This document shows, piece by piece, positions 5,880 to 7,346 of a DNA stretch of 7,346 nt. Position numbers and translations under genes: made by a program. The notes beneath the pieces are model-generated. The model saw only the letters and a program-made list of their open reading frames with translations. It ran no database searches and had not been told where the DNA came from. The stretch's first letter is position 1, and the number at the start of each line of letters is the position of its first letter. Origin of the DNA: Prevotella sp. (GTDB lineage: Bacteria > Bacteroidota > Bacteroidia > Bacteroidales > Dysgonomonadaceae); NCBI GenBank assembly GCA_031260865.1, contig JAISKQ010000294.1:1-7346 (forward strand), written 5' to 3'.

Positions 5880-7094
5880 ATGAATTATATAGATACTTTC
5901 AATCATCTGAAAAAGATAGAAAATTATACCGACGGCGAGATTGAGATAAACGACAAGTTGGTCATGCGTAATTATACATTTGAGTCTAATTATCGTTTTA
6001 TCCTGCCGGGAGGACTGGGGAATAATGATGACTATGAATTTATACCAAGCTTGCCGCAGGATTATGAGCCGGACGTCATTCAGAAGATGCTGAATAAAAA
6101 GGACGCCGAAATCCTGGAGAATATAAAGTTCCGTTATCATATCATTATGCCGAAAGGCGAAATGAAATCAAAGGGTATCATCCTTATGTTTCATGGATTC
6201 AATGAAAAGTGCTGGCACAAATATTTTCCTTGGGCAATACATCTTGTCGAAAAAACAGGAAAATCGGTTGTTATGTTTCCTATCGCGTTTCACATGAACC
6301 GTGCTCCCGCTATATGGAGCAGCACCCGGGAAATGTACCATGTGAGCGAGCAACGGAAAGAGCGGCATCAGGATATTATCTGTTCCAGCTTATCTAATGT
6401 TGCCATCAGCACGCGCTTGCACAATAAGCCTCAGCGATTTATCTGGTCGGGACTGCAAACATATTATGATGTGATTGATTTTGTGGAACATTTCAAAGAG
6501 GATCTGCACCCTGCCATTGCCAAAGATGCTTCCATCGACTTTTTCTCATATTCCATCGGTACATTCTTAGGCGAAATCCTGATGATGAGTAATAAGGACG
6601 GTTATTTTGCAAATTCAAAGTATGCCACATTTTGTGGCGGAGCCGTGTTTAACCGCTTATTCCCCGTATCTAAGTTTATATTAGACAGTGAAGCCAATGT
6701 GAGCCTGTACTCGTTTGTGGTGGAACACCTTGAAAGCCACATGAGGCGGGATGAAGTCCTGCGGCATTATATGCATACCCATCCCGAAGGCAATAACTTC
6801 AGAAGTATGTTGAATTACAGGTCGCTGACCAAAGAACGGGAAGCCCGGTTCAGGGAATTGAGCAATCAATTCTACGCCATCACTTTAAAGAAGGATGAAG
6901 TTGTGCCGACATACGAGGTGACCAATACCCTGCAAGGATCGTTGCGGGATATTCCTATCCGCATTGAAGAACTGGATTATCCGTATAAATACATACATGA
7001 AGACCCATTTCCTATTTTGCCGAAGATAGCGGACGAGGTTGACGAACAGTTCAGATTTACTTTCGATAAATTCAGCGATTTCCTTTCTTACTGA
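5880..7094 (+). CDS. Predicted alpha/beta-hydrolase, DUF6051-like
   Basis: This 404-residue protein resembles the Bacteroidota family I know as DUF6051; that assignment is from memory. It has the hallmarks of an alpha/beta hydrolase. A strand leads into HGFNEK (105-110), the usual HG oxyanion-hole position. The nucleophile elbow is FFSYSIG (221-227), with S225 in an S-x-S-x-G version of G-x-S-x-G. KKDEVVP (337-343) gives the expected acid D339, and H373 in YIHEDPFPI is a suitable catalytic histidine. Residues about 255-330 would be a cap inserted before the acid. There is no signal peptide, so it probably acts in the cytoplasm. The substrate (ester, thioester, lipid or peptide) cannot be inferred. 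It starts 3 nt after the DUF2851 stop and is surely cotranscribed with it; it seems to be the last gene of the cluster. Confidence 0.8.
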   Translation: MNYIDTFNHLKKIENYTDGEIEINDKLVMRNYTFESNYRFILPGGLGNNDDYEFIPSLPQDYEPDVIQKMLNKKDAEILENIKFRYHIIMPKGEMKSKGIILMFHGFNEKCWHKYFPWAIHLVEKTGKSVVMFPIAFHMNRAPAIWSSTREMYHVSEQRKERHQDIICSSLSNVAISTRLHNKPQRFIWSGLQTYYDVIDFVEHFKEDLHPAIAKDASIDFFSYSIGTFLGEILMMSNKDGYFANSKYATFCGGAVFNRLFPVSKFILDSEANVSLYSFVVEHLESHMRRDEVLRHYMHTHPEGNNFRSMLNYRSLTKEREARFRELSNQFYAITLKKDEVVPTYEVTNTLQGSLRDIPIRIEELDYPYKYIHEDPFPILPKIADEVDEQFRFTFDKFSDFLSY

Positions 7095-7142
7095 TCAGGG
7101 TATAAGTAAATATTGCTATAAGTAGCTGAAATACAATAGTTA

Positions 7143-7346
7143 ATGTCCGAATGTTTTAAAAAGGTGACAAAAGTAACAGTTTTCAGAAGTCCTGTCTTTC
7201 GGACAGCGTTGGTTCTTTTTTTGTTGGCTATTTTTACCGCGCGCAATCACAGATTGCTTGCCTTCCTTTTGCCCAAAGCCGCAAAAGGAAGCAAAAACGC
7301 TTTAACGCCCACTTCATCTGCCGACCCGCTACGGGCTTAAAGGCTA
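7143..7346. repeat. Hairpin-rich probable dispersed intergenic repeat, runs off the window
   Basis: This stretch differs in texture from the genes. It contains a near-direct repeat (GTGACAAAAGTAACA, 7164-7178) and a series of inverted repeats: CTGTC/GACAG (7192-7196, 7202-7206), GCAATC/GATTGC (7243-7248, 7252-7257), CTTCCTTTTGC/GCAAAAGGAAG (7262-7272, 7281-7291) and CCCG/CGGG (7325-7328, 7332-7335). Similar sequence, with a translated KVTKVT start and a PTSSADPLRA end, is familiar to me from intergenic repeats in Bacteroidales genomes that are often mis-called as small hypothetical proteins. A 65-codon frame (7143-7340) is open through it, but its basic, low-complexity translation looks like read-through of the repeat. 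Copy number cannot be tested here. Confidence 0.5.
7262..7291. repeat. Strong inverted repeat within the right-end element
   Basis: The arms CTTCCTTTTGC (7262-7272) and GCAAAAGGAAG (7281-7291) form a perfect 11-bp stem around an 8-nt loop; three more pairs are possible if C7261 is bulged. Neither side is followed by a T-tract in the direction of transcription, so it is not a standard intrinsic terminator, though it could protect the 3' end of the recO-operon transcript. Confidence 0.6.

Noticed and set aside
5856..6140. 94-codon minus-strand open frame across the DUF2851/hydrolase junction
   Set aside because: It is antisense to two supported genes, has no domain, and its hydrophobic character reflects the complement of the coding strand.
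7101..7124. Direct repeat TATAAGTA (7101-7108 and 7117-7124)
   Set aside because: Two 8-mers in A/T-rich intergenic DNA are easily chance; no array or other structure accompanies them.
7262..7291. Intrinsic terminator for the recO cluster
   Set aside because: The stem is strong, but no T-tract follows on the plus strand (AAAAACGC follows instead), and it sits about 170 nt past the last stop codon.
7143..7340. 65-codon plus-strand open frame after the operon
   Set aside because: It overlaps a chain of hairpins and a near-direct repeat, has a basic low-complexity translation without a recognisable domain, and looks like read-through of a dispersed repeat. It is therefore listed as repeat, not CDS.

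Overview
The window looks like chromosomal core DNA from a member of the Bacteroidota, probably order Bacteroidales. The evidence is the Bacteroidota-type promoter motif (TAnnTTTG and close variants) upstream of genes, A/T-rich leaders without clear Shine-Dalgarno sequences, moderately low GC, and proteins of Bacteroidota character: a cysteine-free RecO, a membrane-anchored MutS-like ATPase, a DUF2851 protein and a DUF6051-like protein. I cannot fix the genus from sequence alone.

Layout. At the left edge (1-108, minus) is the first 36 codons of a small RRM-type RNA-binding protein, preceded by a long A/T-rich leader. Then comes a minus-strand pair: a HAD-family phosphatase (1320-1952) followed after 12 nt by ribF, the bifunctional riboflavin kinase/FAD synthetase (366-1307). 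Hairpins lie just past the ribF stop; the one at 280-307 is a probable terminator. A 98-bp divergent intergenic region (1953-2050) separates this unit from a plus-strand, tightly packed four-gene cluster: recO (2051-2773), a MutS-like membrane ATPase (2803-4596), a DUF2851 protein (4608-5876) and a predicted alpha/beta hydrolase resembling DUF6051 (5880-7094). The gaps are 29, 11 and 3 nt, so the four are probably cotranscribed. The right end (about 7143-7346) has no convincing gene. It holds hairpin-rich sequence that looks like a dispersed intergenic repeat and runs off the window.

How the genes may work together. RibF makes FMN and FAD, and the HAD phosphatase may act in the same pathway or in flavin turnover. 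RecO is a recombination mediator. Its downstream partners are a MutS-fold ATPase tethered to the membrane and without a recognisable mismatch-binding domain, a DUF2851 protein with a possible nuclease-like signature plus a C-terminal cysteine cluster, and a hydrolase with an apparently complete Ser-Asp-His triad. The last three have no established joint function that I know of and are the most interesting part of the window. No mobile element, CRISPR array, tRNA or rRNA was seen.
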